Program-made: the position numbers and the translations under genes
Notes under the pieces: generated by a model
Told to the model about the DNA's origin: nothing
Databases searched by the model: none
Seen by the model: only the letters and a program-made list of their open reading frames with translations
Shown here: piece after piece, positions 9,551-17,928 of the stretch
How positions within the stretch are numbered: position 1 is the stretch's first letter
Layout of the letters: every line of letters begins with the position of its first letter
NCBI RefSeq assembly: GCF_001957125.1
Contig: NZ_MPHJ01000002.1
Span: forward strand, 186,001-250,000
Source of the DNA: Shewanella sp. UCD-KL12
GTDB lineage: Bacteria; Pseudomonadota; Gammaproteobacteria; Enterobacterales; Shewanellaceae
DNA length: 64,000 bases
Direction of reading: 5' to 3'

Positions 9551-10123
9551 CTACATCACCATGGCATTCCAAAATAGCGAGAAGCTAGAATCACGATAGG
9601 TTTCATCTTGCCATTTATCTGGATTATCAAGAAAGTAGCGAGTGGCTGCTAGGTATTGGCCGTGGCAGTTGTCCTGCATTAGCTCTAAAGGATAATCGGC
9701 TAATAATCCAAGGGCTTGGCCTTTGTGCATCAGTGATCCCATAAAGCTTAATATGGAGTTCATGGCTTGCTCGCGCACTTCGATAGCGATAGAGGGGGAC
9801 ATGGAGTACTGCTGGAAAAACTCCTGTTTTAGCGGGTTATCCATCGCCCATTGAATCGCACAGTGCCATAGATGCTTGGCGTCACACTTCAAGTCACCTG
9901 AGTCTTTTATTGACGCCCAAATCGCATCGGCGAACTCCTGTTTTATGGCCAGAAACAAGTGATTCATCAAGTCATCTTTTGAGGGGAAGTGATGGAACAA
10001 GGTACCCGTTGCTACACCTGCTTTTTTAGCAATCGATGCGGTTGATGTGGCATAAAAACCTTGGCTGACAAATAGTGTCAGCGCTGTGTTTAATATGGCT
10101 TGTTTTTTATCTGGTTTACTCAT
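9551..10123 (-). CDS. TetR/AcrR-family repressor
   Basis: N-terminal TetR HTH with the classic pattern ATSTASIAKKAGVATGTLFHHF (residues about 26-47, given here as a short span) and a variable ligand-binding domain of about 130 residues. ATG 10123 is preferred; the upstream in-frame TTG adds one residue. It lies downstream of, and on the same strand as, the aldehyde dehydrogenase gene, with 133 bp between them. The palindrome at 11768-11785 in front of the dehydrogenase is a good candidate operator, which suggests that the pair is an aldehyde-responsive unit; the ligand is inferred only. Confidence 0.88.
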   Translation of the reverse strand: MSKPDKKQAILNTALTLFVSQGFYATSTASIAKKAGVATGTLFHHFPSKDDLMNHLFLAIKQEFADAIWASIKDSGDLKCDAKHLWHCAIQWAMDNPLKQEFFQQYSMSPSIAIEVREQAMNSILSFMGSLMHKGQALGLLADYPLELMQDNCHGQYLAATRYFLDNPDKWQDETYRDSSFSLFWNAMVM

Positions 10124-10166
10124 CAACGACGTGTCTTATCTGGTTAACTTTCTTGTTATTACAACG

Positions 10167-10201
10167 CTGGATCCTGAGATAAACTCAGGATGACAGCTAG
10201 A
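10167..10201. repeat. REP-like palindrome (8-5-8) ending GACAGCTAGAG
   Basis: ATCCTGAG-5 nt-CTCAGGAT at 10171-10191, followed by GACAGCTAGAG. The same architecture recurs at 15072, 15184 and 42614. It sits between the TetR and aldehyde dehydrogenase genes. Confidence 0.75.
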
Positions 10202-10259
10202 GCGGTTCAATTGGTCATGCTCAACTTCTTTGGGCATGTTGCTCGACCTCGAACCTCTG

Positions 10260-11705
10260 TTAACGTAAAAACAGCTTATACAGCATCGACTGAATGCCTG
10301 TGCCATAAGGTGGGTGAACAAATTTACCTGTGTTGAGTTTACCACGGCTCAGTACAGTCTTGGCATGGCTTAAGGTTAAGAAGCCCTCTTTACCGTGATA
10401 ATGTCCCATACCTGAGGGACCAATACCGCCGAAAGGTGCGTCATCGGCAGCGACATGAAACACGGTTTCATTAATACAGACACCGCCAGAATGGGTATTG
10501 TTGAGAATTGATTGCTGCACAGAGGCATCGAAACTCATGATATATAGGGCTAAAGGACGTGGTCGGTCATTGATATACTCAATGGCATCAGCCATGGTTT
10601 CATAACCTATGATTGGCAGTAGAGGGCCAAAAATCTCATCCTGCATCAAGGTCATTTCATCGCTAACATTGGTGATCAGCTGGGTAGGGATTTTACGCTT
10701 CTGAATATCGATGGCTTCATCATTTGCCGACACGATAGTCGCGCCTTTCGCTTTAGCATCTTCGAGTACGCCATTTAAACGATCAAATTGGCGTTGGTTG
10801 ATGATGGCACCGTAGTCTTTATTGTCACTGACTTGGCCATACATGGCGTTGAACTTCTTCTTATAGGCGGCAATAAACTCCGCCTGCTTCTCTTTGGGCA
10901 CTAAAACGTAATCTGGGGCGACACAGATCTGGCCTGAGTTTAGACATTTACCGTAGATCATCCGTTCTACAGCGGTCTCTATTGGCATATCAGGTGCGAT
11001 AACCACTGGTGACTTACCACCTAACTCTAAAGTGACTGGCGTTAAGTTTGCAGCAGCGGCGCGCATGACATGTTTTCCAACTGCGGTGGAACCTGTAAAT
11101 AGCAGGTGGTCGAATGGTAGAGATGAAAAGGCCGCAGCGACATCGGCTTCACCTTCAATCACGGCGACAGTCGTGTCGTCAAAAATGCTGGCGAGCATCT
11201 CTTTAAGTACCTTGTTAGTTTCTGGCGTGAACTCAGAAAGCTTAAGCATGGCACGGTTACCAGCACTTAACGCAGTGATAAGAGGACCTACAGATAGCAT
11301 GACTGGGAAGTTCCAGGGCACGATAATACCGACAACACCAACAGGCTGATAATGGACCTTCACCTTTGCCGGAGATAACAACAAACCAGCATGGCGTGCA
11401 CTTGGCTTCATCCATTTTTTAAGGTTTTTAAGGCTATAGTTGATGTTGTTAATGCAAGGCATGATATCGGAGATGAGTGTGTCATCCACGGAACGGTTGC
11501 CATAGTCTTGGTTAAGGGCATCGGCTAAAGGTTGCTGATAATTCAGTAAAGCTTGTTTTAAAGCATTCAATTGTGCCACACGTTGAGAGCAGGTCGGTGC
11601 AGGCTGTGAACGATAACTGCTTTTTTGTTGAGTAAGCAGTGTAGAAAGAGATGAAATGCTCTCTATCTGCTTAGTCGATGTTTCTTTATCAAGTGGCATG
11701 TTCAT
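10260..11705 (-). CDS. NAD(P)-dependent aldehyde dehydrogenase, coniferyl-aldehyde type
   Basis: Oxidises an aldehyde to the carboxylate. Motifs: LELGGKSPVV with the general-base Glu, catalytic Cys261 in SGQICVAPD, the cofactor-binding loop FTGSTAVGKHVM, and EIFGPLLPII. The 481-residue length and the C-terminus with GPSGMGHYHGKEGF match the class 3-like/coniferyl aldehyde dehydrogenase group. GGGGAG lies 8 nt before ATG 11705; a second ATG follows two codons later. It is read away from the usp genes, with a TetR-like operator 63 bp upstream. The real substrate is unknown; the coniferyl label is a family name. Confidence 0.92.
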   Translation of the reverse strand: MNMPLDKETSTKQIESISSLSTLLTQQKSSYRSQPAPTCSQRVAQLNALKQALLNYQQPLADALNQDYGNRSVDDTLISDIMPCINNINYSLKNLKKWMKPSARHAGLLLSPAKVKVHYQPVGVVGIIVPWNFPVMLSVGPLITALSAGNRAMLKLSEFTPETNKVLKEMLASIFDDTTVAVIEGEADVAAAFSSLPFDHLLFTGSTAVGKHVMRAAAANLTPVTLELGGKSPVVIAPDMPIETAVERMIYGKCLNSGQICVAPDYVLVPKEKQAEFIAAYKKKFNAMYGQVSDNKDYGAIINQRQFDRLNGVLEDAKAKGATIVSANDEAIDIQKRKIPTQLITNVSDEMTLMQDEIFGPLLPIIGYETMADAIEYINDRPRPLALYIMSFDASVQQSILNNTHSGGVCINETVFHVAADDAPFGGIGPSGMGHYHGKEGFLTLSHAKTVLSRGKLNTGKFVHPPYGTGIQSMLYKLFLR

Positions 11706-11767
11706 CGAGTTATCTCCCCTGCGCTATATGTTCGTTCTAGGCGTTAGCTAGTTTTAGCTCTTAATAA

Positions 11768-11785
11768 ACCGACTGATTGGTCGGT
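11768..11785. promoter_or_regulatory. TetR-type operator upstream of aldehyde dehydrogenase
   Basis: ACCGAC-5 nt-GGTCGGT: near-perfect inverted repeat in the usual style of TetR operators, 63 bp upstream of the dehydrogenase start. Probably bound by the repressor encoded at 9551-10123. Confidence 0.65.
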
Positions 11786-12077
11786 CTGTGTTGTGCTAGC
11801 ATAATTCACAATGCAAATAAGATCTACCGTTGAATGAAAATCATACAAAAATATTGTGATATTGGGGGGATATGTGACCAAGATCAATGTCTATAAAATG
11901 GCCAGGTTTAGACTGATATTAAAGGGTTAAACATAGGAATTAATGAAAGATAAATAGAGGTTTTAAGCCTGTTTGGGGGAGTAGTCTTTGGCAACGTCTA
12001 TTAGCGGTTGAAATTGAGATTGTTTTAGCTGAGTAGCTCGAGAGTTACTTAATAAAATGAGTAAAGAGGAGAAGCTT
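11786..12077. other. Intergenic region between divergent aldehyde dehydrogenase and usp
   Basis: No coding sequence seen. It must hold the promoter of the first universal stress protein; no confident -35/-10 was identified. Confidence 0.4.
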
Positions 12078-12551
12078 ATGAGAACTCGTCAAATAATTTG
12101 CCCAACAGACTTTTCAGAAACGGCTTCGCATGCTTTCAGGTATGCGGTCGAGATGGCCAATTTTTATCATGTCGGTATTCGTTTAGTACATGTGATAGAC
12201 CAACCCGTTGGTAATGAAAGTTATCAAATATTAGCGATAACGCCTGAAGAGATGGTTGAAGGCATGGAGCAAGCCGCTGCGGAGAAGATGAATGCATTTC
12301 TTAGCGAGATGGAGGCGCAACTAGAGCGAGACGTAAGAGGGTATTTGGGGTTGGATAGTGATCTTTCTATTGAAACCGTTATACGGCGTGGCTCAGCGAT
12401 TGAACAAATCTTGCAAGATGCTGAAACATCAGAAGCTGGGATGATCGTAATAGCCAGTCATGGTCGTACAGGCCTATCTCATGCATTACATACTAACATT
12501 GCAGAAGGTGTAGCTAATGGGGCTAAATGCCCGGTAATGGTCGTGAAATAA
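12078..12551 (+). CDS. Universal stress protein (UspA family), copy 1
   Basis: Single-domain UspA fold of 158 residues: CPTDFSETASHA at the N-terminal ATP loop, HVID after the second strand, and IASHGRTGLSHAL near the C-terminus. The end of the usual G-x2-G-x9-G(S/T) nucleotide motif reads TN instead of GS/GT. ATG 12078 is chosen because AGAGGAGA precedes it at good spacing; ATG 12057 lacks a site. It is the first of three tandem paralogues, each with its own long leader. It has about 15 more residues in the middle than copy 2. Confidence 0.93.
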   Translation: MRTRQIICPTDFSETASHAFRYAVEMANFYHVGIRLVHVIDQPVGNESYQILAITPEEMVEGMEQAAAEKMNAFLSEMEAQLERDVRGYLGLDSDLSIETVIRRGSAIEQILQDAETSEAGMIVIASHGRTGLSHALHTNIAEGVANGAKCPVMVVK

Positions 12552-12869
12552 GGCGAGTGGCTTCATAGAATTAGCTATTTTTCTTGCTTAGTTTGAATGG
12601 CTATATTTATAGGCATAAATACGACTGAAATCGTTCATTAATACCTTGTGAATAACGCCCTTTGGAGCCACTGTGAACTATAATTAAAAAGCGTTACTTA
12701 GTCTGTACAAGTAGTTATTACCTGTATGAGTGTACAAACATTAACGTGGCCCTATGGGCTAAGTATGGCGTAGCACGTATTCGTAAATGCTAACAGCACG
12801 TTGCTGGCGAATGCTGCGCTATCTACTCGAATCTAATTATGTACAGAGTCCTATCTGTTAGGAGGTATT
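12552..12869. other. 318-bp leader between usp copies 1 and 2
   Basis: Noncoding. It contains an imperfect direct duplication (AGCACG-TATTCGTAAATGCT, then AGCACG-TTGCTGGCGAATGCT, about 12773-12820). It probably carries an independent promoter for usp copy 2. Confidence 0.4.
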
Positions 12870-13301
12870 ATGAGAACACGTCAAATTCTCTGCCCTACAG
12901 ACTTTTCTGAAACAGCTTCTCATGCCTTGAGCTATGCCATAGAGATGGCAAACTTTTACAAAGTGGGCGTTCGTTTATTACATGTAGTCGATAAACCTTT
13001 TGGGGATAAGCATACTCGTGTATTAGCCGTAACACCTGATGAATTGGCTGCAAGAATGGGCAATGAAGCGGCTGGTAACATGCGTAAATTGATCGGCACC
13101 TTAGATGAGGCATTAACAATAGAAGGTGTTATTCGTCATGGCCACCCCGCTGAAGAGATCTTAGCATCGGCAGATAATATCCATGCGGGAATGATAGTGA
13201 TGGCCAGCCATGGGCGAACGGGTTTGCCGCATTTTCTACATGCTAATGTCTCAGAAGATGTCGCGAATCGAGCTAAGTGCCCTGTGCTAATCGTTAAATA
13301 G
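12870..13301 (+). CDS. Universal stress protein (UspA family), copy 2
   Basis: A 143-residue UspA domain with the same N-terminus as copy 1 (RTRQILCPTDFSETASHAL). MASHGRTGLPHFL is followed by AN where canonical ATP-binding Usps have GS/GT. A very strong TAGGAGGT lies just before ATG. It is shorter than copy 1 in the region after the second helix. Tandem placement with distinct leaders suggests paralogues under different control. Confidence 0.93.
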   Translation: MRTRQILCPTDFSETASHALSYAIEMANFYKVGVRLLHVVDKPFGDKHTRVLAVTPDELAARMGNEAAGNMRKLIGTLDEALTIEGVIRHGHPAEEILASADNIHAGMIVMASHGRTGLPHFLHANVSEDVANRAKCPVLIVK

Positions 13302-13439
13302 CAATGATTAAGTCGCAATGATTAAGACACAGTGGAGTAAGTCGCTGAGTTAAGTAAAGCGGTTAGCTAATTTGCCGTTAAAAACGTTTGTTTGATTCTG
13401 AGTTCTACAATTTGATAATAGTTATTTTAGGAGTGTGTT

Positions 13440-13883
13440 ATGCGTACCCGTCATATATTGTGTCCTATCGACTTCTCAGAAACAGCGTCCCATGCTTTAG
13501 GGTATGCCATTGAGATGGCGAACCTTTATGGAGTCGATATTAGGTTGCTCAATGTGATCAGTCTGCCTTACGGTGCACCAGATTATGGCATAGTGGTCGA
13601 CAGCCCCGCAGAGCTACTGCAAGATCAAGAAGCCCATGCTGATGAGAAGATGAAGCAGATTGTATCTGAAGTGCGTGAGCAGATGCCTAAAGGCTTAATG
13701 GTACATACTAACATTCGTACTGGCGGCGTGTTGGCACAGATTTTAGCTGAGGCTGAAGAGAGCGAAGTGGGGATGATAGTGATAGCTAGCCATGGTCACA
13801 CTGGCTTATCTCATATGCTCAGCCCAAATGTCGCAGAAGCTGTAGCAAATCAAGCTAAGTGCCCTGTGCTAGTGGTTAAGTAA
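13440..13883 (+). CDS. Universal stress protein (UspA family), copy 3
   Basis: A 147-residue UspA domain: RTRHILCPIDFSETASHAL at the N-terminus, IASHGHTGLSHML then PN in place of GS/GT at the phosphate-binding site. TAGGAG lies upstream of ATG. The 138-bp gap from copy 2 starts with a duplicated GCAATGATTAAG. The gene converges on the LysR regulator at 14024; no strong terminator was seen in the 140 bp between them. Confidence 0.93.
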   Translation: MRTRHILCPIDFSETASHALGYAIEMANLYGVDIRLLNVISLPYGAPDYGIVVDSPAELLQDQEAHADEKMKQIVSEVREQMPKGLMVHTNIRTGGVLAQILAEAEESEVGMIVIASHGHTGLSHMLSPNVAEAVANQAKCPVLVVK

Positions 13884-14023
13884 AACTGTGATAGCAATTA
13901 GGGTGCCTCTGGCTGGTTATAGACAAGCAGTACCACTCGAGCCAATAGGGCTAGCGAGTACAGTTAACCACTTTTCTGCCTATATGGCCGGACGCTGCGA
14001 ATGTAGCGGTGAGACTCTTGTTC

Positions 14024-14863
14024 CTATAGGGCCGATGCTCTGCAGACCGAAAGTACAGCGGCAATGATAGGATCGTTTTGGCTGCCACTCTTGTAGGCTA
14101 GCCCAATTCTTTTTGTTAGTTTTGTATCTTCGATTGGCCGTAATACAAACCCATCACTGTGAGTGATCTCCTGCCAGTCTGGCAATAGTGCGGCCCCAAC
14201 TCCAGCGCTTACAAGCGGCCATGCATATTCTATGGTCCTGATGTTTGCTCTTATCTGAAACTGCACCCCCTTCGATACCATCGCCTGTTTAAGCTTTTCT
14301 AGTGCATCGCAGGGGGTACGGTTAATGAAGGAGATACCATCCAGATCTTCAAGTGTAATTAAAGGCTTAGTGGCTAGTGACCAATTTTTTGGAATCGCAA
14401 GTTGATAACTGTCCTGCCAAATAGGTAGAAACTCCTCACCACGGCAAGCAGATTGAGAGAGTACGACTCTTGCATCACAGGGCTCATCAGGATCAACTAA
14501 TGTTAATTCAAGGTTGTCTATTCGTTTTGAGAGGTCATTAAGTAAAGAGCTCATTCGCTCGGCACCAAGAGATCGCATCAAGCCGAGCTTTAACGGTACT
14601 GGAGTTGGACCGTCGTTAAACAGATGTAGAATAGATTGTTCATTATCACTCATCTCTCGCGCTAACGGATATAACTTATCGGCAGCTGAGGTCGGCCTAA
14701 CCCCTCCTGAGTGACGGATGAATAGCTCAATATTCAATAGCTGCTCAAGTTGCGAAATGGCTGCAGTAATAGAGGGCTGAGACACAAAGGATGACTTAGC
14801 TGCACTGGTAATGCTGCCCTGCTCATACACTGATTGAAAGTATTTAAGTGATCTTAATTTCAT
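14024..14863 (-). CDS. LysR-type regulator, probable regulator of the aminomutase cluster
   Basis: A 279-residue LysR protein. The N-terminal winged HTH is clear (SITSAAKSSFVSQPSITAAI, residues about 17-36) and is followed by the coiled linker and effector-binding domain. AGGA lies about 6 nt upstream of ATG. It is transcribed divergently from the aminomutase operon, the usual layout for a LysR activator, across a 609-bp gap. The array of 7-bp repeats begins 10 bp upstream of its start codon, so its own 5' leader is made of tandem repeats, which could affect expression. Confidence 0.9.
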   Translation of the reverse strand: MKLRSLKYFQSVYEQGSITSAAKSSFVSQPSITAAISQLEQLLNIELFIRHSGGVRPTSAADKLYPLAREMSDNEQSILHLFNDGPTPVPLKLGLMRSLGAERMSSLLNDLSKRIDNLELTLVDPDEPCDARVVLSQSACRGEEFLPIWQDSYQLAIPKNWSLATKPLITLEDLDGISFINRTPCDALEKLKQAMVSKGVQFQIRANIRTIEYAWPLVSAGVGAALLPDWQEITHSDGFVLRPIEDTKLTKRIGLAYKSGSQNDPIIAAVLSVCRASAL

Positions 14864-14872
14864 GGTTATCCT

Positions 14873-15012
14873 GCTACGAGCTACGAGCTACGAGCTACGA
14901 GCTATAAGCTATAAGCTATAAGCTATAAGCTATAAGCTATAAGCTATAAGCTATAAGCTATAAGCTATAAGCTATAAGCTAGGAGCTATAAGCTAGGAGC
15001 TACTAGTTACTA
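14873..15012. repeat. 20-unit heptanucleotide tandem repeat (VNTR)
   Basis: Twenty consecutive 7-bp units: four GCTACGA, eleven GCTATAA (14901-14977), then GCTAGGA, GCTATAA, GCTAGGA, GCTACTA and GTTACTA. The phase is unbroken. It starts 10 bp upstream of the LysR start codon. Such an array is prone to slippage. Confidence 0.95.
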
Positions 15013-15071
15013 GGCCAAGCTAGTGAGCTTTAAGTTGTGAATTATCTGCGATAAGTAAGGGCAACATCTAG

Positions 15072-15092
15072 ATGCTGAAACAAGTTCAGCAT
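15072..15092. repeat. REP-like palindrome (8-5-8)
   Basis: ATGCTGAA-ACAAG-TTCAGCAT followed by GAC: same 8-5-8 design as the palindromes at 10171 and 15184. Confidence 0.65.
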
Positions 15093-15124
15093 GACTGCAT
15101 GCTCAAGTTAATGATAGCTTTGCA

Positions 15125-15164
15125 CTCGTTCACGACTGTTTTGGTCTCGTTCACGACTGTTTTG
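15125..15164. repeat. 19-bp tandem direct repeat
   Basis: CTCGTTCACGACTGTTTTG occurs at 15125-15143 and 15146-15164 (period 21 bp). Confidence 0.85.
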
Positions 15165-15183
15165 CTTATTGCATTGTGCTGTC

Positions 15184-15204
15184 ATCCTGAGTTCATCTCA
15201 GGAT
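15184..15204. repeat. REP-like palindrome (8-5-8)
   Basis: ATCCTGAG-TTCAT-CTCAGGAT; same arms as the palindrome at 10171-10191 with a different loop, in inverse orientation relative to flanks. Confidence 0.75.
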
Positions 15205-15260
15205 CTAGCTCTGTTTCAATTTTTGCTTGTGCTCATATCTTTTTGTGCTCTATCTTTTTC

Positions 15261-15295
15261 TTGTGACTTGTGACTTGTGACTTGTGACTCGTGAC
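15261..15295. repeat. Five-unit heptanucleotide repeat TTGTGAC
   Basis: Four TTGTGAC units and one TCGTGAC in unbroken phase, about 180 bp upstream of the aminomutase start. It is unrelated in sequence to the GCTATAA array nearby. Confidence 0.9.
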
Positions 15296-15472
15296 TTTTC
15301 TACTCTCAATTTACTTACACTTTTCTATGGCTTCAACGCTGCCCCATAGTTTTTACCTATACCTTACATAAAAAGATAGTATTTTTTCTATATCCACAAA
15401 AAATATATGGTTAACAGGTACGAGTTAAATTTTGACCGATATCACACTTTAAGAATGGATAGGACAATAATA

Positions 15473-17116
15473 ATGAGCACTCAAAACCCTGTTGAGCAGA
15501 TCTTTGTAACTACAGATTCTACTGCAAATGCCGTTTCATCAGCTTCCACTCCAGCTTCAAACAAACACCTTGTCGTAAACCTTGAAGCCCGTGACCGTAC
15601 AATGGCCCGCTATGGTTACAGCGATGAAACTACAAAGATTATTGAAAATGAAAACCTCTTGCCAACGGGGATGTTGAGTCGTTTACATGCTTCTTTTCCA
15701 CAGCATTCAGGGCTACTCGAGAGTCGGGAATTTCTTTTTACCGATAAGGAGCATTATTCAGGTCTCTCTGGCTTTCGCGAAGTGTGCGCCATTCTTAATC
15801 ACAACGGTATCGACATCGGTCATATCGATGAGCGAGAGTTTTTCGTTGAGGTTTACCGTTTTCTGGCGACGCGTCACTCACTTAATAGTATTAACTGGGA
15901 TGATTACCCAACGGATTCTGTGTTCCAGTTAGTTTTCCCACAACCTGGGATGATCAATGACGCGACGACCAAGCGATATATCGATGCTGGTGATGCTAAA
16001 TCCCGTACTCAAGTCGCAATTGATTATATGGAGGAGACCAATCCCCATGATGGCAACCAGCAGTTAAACAAACCTTGGTTTGTTAACGATGAAGGGGTTC
16101 TGGAGTTTCTGGATGGCAGCCAGCATAAGTATCCACAATGTCAGCTGGTATTTGATAAGACTACCCAAAACTGCTTCTCATTTTGTACTTATTGCTTTCG
16201 TCATGCACAGGTACGTGGCGATGAAGATATGTTTATCCAAAAAGATATTGCCCAGTTACATGAGTACCTAAGACGTCATCCTGAGGTCACAGACATTCTT
16301 ATCACAGGTGGGGATGGCGGTTATATGCCCATGAGCCGATTAAAGCAGTATGTAATGCCGCTCATTGAAGATCCGTCACTGCTTCATGTAAAAAATGTCC
16401 GCTTAGCGACCCGTGCACTGACATTTCAACCAGAGATAGTGCTAACAGAGAAGTACGAAGGCATGCTTGAGCTGTTCGATACCATGCGCGATAACGGTGT
16501 ACAGCTTGCATGGATGGCGCACTTTTCAACGCCTCGAGAGTTACTTAATCCAAGTACATTAGCTGCAATTCGTCGCCTGCAAAACCATGGTGTCAATATA
16601 CGTAGCCAAAGCCCGATGATGAATCATATTAGCTTGTTTATGGATGAAAACGGTGGCGTTGATGTCGAGCGTTCATCACAAAGCTGGATCGACTTGTCCA
16701 ACATTCTTGGCATGCTCTGTATTGGATTCCACTCTATGTACTGCGCCCGCCCGACTGGTGAGCATCATTATTACACTGCGCCATTGGCTGATATGAGTAA
16801 GATTTTTAACCGTATCTATCGTTCACTAGCTTCAATTAATCGTCCATCACGTCATATCTCGATGACAATCTCAGCTGGCAAACTGGCTATTCTTGGCACC
16901 TCTATTGTGAACGGTGAGAAGTGCTTTGCACTGCAATTTACCGAAGCGAGAAATATGGAGTGGATGGATAGGGTTATCTTGGCTAAATATGATGAAACCG
17001 AGAATACCATTGACTGTTTAACTCCATTTGATACAGAAAAATTCTTCTTTGAGGATGAGCTTAAAGAGATTGAAACTAAGTTGGCTGATGCACTGCAGCA
17101 GAGAATGACCGCTTAA
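15473..17116 (+). CDS. Lysine-2,3-aminomutase-like radical SAM/PLP enzyme, altered substrate pocket
   Basis: Radical SAM, PLP-dependent amino acid 2,3-aminomutase family. The [4Fe-4S] motif CFSFCTYC is Cys234, Cys238 and Cys241, followed by FRH, whose Arg aligns with the lysine-carboxylate-binding Arg134 of clostridial KamA. The glycine-rich ITGGDG lies about 60 residues later, and a probable PLP-binding Lys470 sits in SAGKLAI. The two Asp residues that hold the lysine epsilon-amine in KamA align by eye with Ala425 (followed by Arg426) and a Ser/Thr near 463-465, so lysine is doubtful. The 548 residues include an N-terminal extension of about 110 residues versus classical KamA, and the C-terminal Cys cluster is missing. 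ATG 15473 is preferred (AGGA 8 nt upstream). First gene of a catabolic cluster. Confidence 0.85.
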   Translation: MSTQNPVEQIFVTTDSTANAVSSASTPASNKHLVVNLEARDRTMARYGYSDETTKIIENENLLPTGMLSRLHASFPQHSGLLESREFLFTDKEHYSGLSGFREVCAILNHNGIDIGHIDEREFFVEVYRFLATRHSLNSINWDDYPTDSVFQLVFPQPGMINDATTKRYIDAGDAKSRTQVAIDYMEETNPHDGNQQLNKPWFVNDEGVLEFLDGSQHKYPQCQLVFDKTTQNCFSFCTYCFRHAQVRGDEDMFIQKDIAQLHEYLRRHPEVTDILITGGDGGYMPMSRLKQYVMPLIEDPSLLHVKNVRLATRALTFQPEIVLTEKYEGMLELFDTMRDNGVQLAWMAHFSTPRELLNPSTLAAIRRLQNHGVNIRSQSPMMNHISLFMDENGGVDVERSSQSWIDLSNILGMLCIGFHSMYCARPTGEHHYYTAPLADMSKIFNRIYRSLASINRPSRHISMTISAGKLAILGTSIVNGEKCFALQFTEARNMEWMDRVILAKYDETENTIDCLTPFDTEKFFFEDELKEIETKLADALQQRMTA

Positions 17117-17217
17117 TGAGGGGCGGATTTACAGGCTGTACCTTCTGGGGAGGCCTCTTTTGAAGTAACAAGTTTGATTTAGAAAACGTCTGACGTAAAA
17201 CTAACTTGGAATAAAAG

Positions 17218-17928
17218 ATGATAAATAAACAAGCTGGTTCAGCTGCCGAAGCGGTAGCGGATATATTTGATGGTGCAACAGTGATGATTGGTGGTTTCGG
17301 CGAATCGGGGAGCCCGATTGAGCTGATTCATGCGCTTATCGATCATGGTGCTAAAAACCTTACTGTTGTTAATAACAACACTGGTAGCGGTCATGTGGGT
17401 TTGGCTGCTTTAATTGAAAACGGGCAGGTGGGCAAGATGATCTGCTCATTTCCACGTACCGCAAATTCTACGGTTTTCCCCGATCTGTACCGTGCAGGAA
17501 AAATAGCGCTTGAGCTCGTTCCCCAGGGCACCTTAGCTGAACGTATTCGTGCTGGTGGCTCAGGCATTCCCGCTTTTTATACGGCAACATCAGTAGGCAC
17601 ACCGCTAGCTGATGGCAAAAAGCATGAGATATTTGATGGTCGTGAATATGTCCGTGAGCTAGGTCTTACCGCTGACTTTGCCTTGATCAAATCCTTGCAA
17701 GCAGATCGCCTCGGCAACCTACGCTATAACAAGACGGCGCGAAACTTTGCTCCTATTATGGCGATGGCGGCTAAGTGCACCATAGTACAGTCTCAAGAGT
17801 ATGTTGAAGCTGGCGCTATCGACCCAGAGGTCGTTGTAACACCAGGGATCTTTGTCGATCGTATTGTGACCATTAACCAACCCGCTCAAGAATCTAAGCT
17901 TGTCAGTGCAGGAGTGACCTACCCATGA
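17218..17928 (+). CDS. pcaI: 3-oxoadipate/3-oxoacid CoA-transferase subunit A (PcaI-like)
   Basis: Subunit A of a family I CoA-transferase. It has the GGFGESGSP loop near residue 25, ELVPQGTLAERIRAGGSGI, and NFAPIMAMAAK, all matching PcaI of Pseudomonas better than acetoacetate-type AtoD from memory. The 236-residue length is normal. It would transfer CoA from succinyl-CoA to a 3-oxo acid. It lies 101 bp after the aminomutase gene, and its stop overlaps the next start by 4 bp (ATGA), so the two subunits are translationally coupled. The symbol denotes family; the substrate in this cluster may differ. Confidence 0.85.
   Translation: MINKQAGSAAEAVADIFDGATVMIGGFGESGSPIELIHALIDHGAKNLTVVNNNTGSGHVGLAALIENGQVGKMICSFPRTANSTVFPDLYRAGKIALELVPQGTLAERIRAGGSGIPAFYTATSVGTPLADGKKHEIFDGREYVRELGLTADFALIKSLQADRLGNLRYNKTARNFAPIMAMAAKCTIVQSQEYVEAGAIDPEVVVTPGIFVDRIVTINQPAQESKLVSAGVTYP

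Noticed and set aside
9380..9577. 65-codon open frame
   Set aside because: It lies inside repeat copy A and overlaps the TetR gene end; composition is that of noncoding repeat.
11032..11349. 105-codon open frame on the plus strand within the aldehyde dehydrogenase gene
   Set aside because: Antisense shadow of a clear aldehyde dehydrogenase with intact catalytic motifs.
14873..15012. CRISPR array
   Set aside because: Units are 7 bp with no spacers; it is a simple tandem repeat.
15072..15266. 64-codon open frame upstream of the aminomutase
   Set aside because: It spans two REP-like palindromes and a tandem repeat; the open frame is fortuitous.
15473..17116. EF-P lysine aminomutase EpmB
   Set aside because: EpmB is much shorter (about 340 residues) and linked to efp/epmA; this protein has 548 residues and sits in a catabolic cluster.
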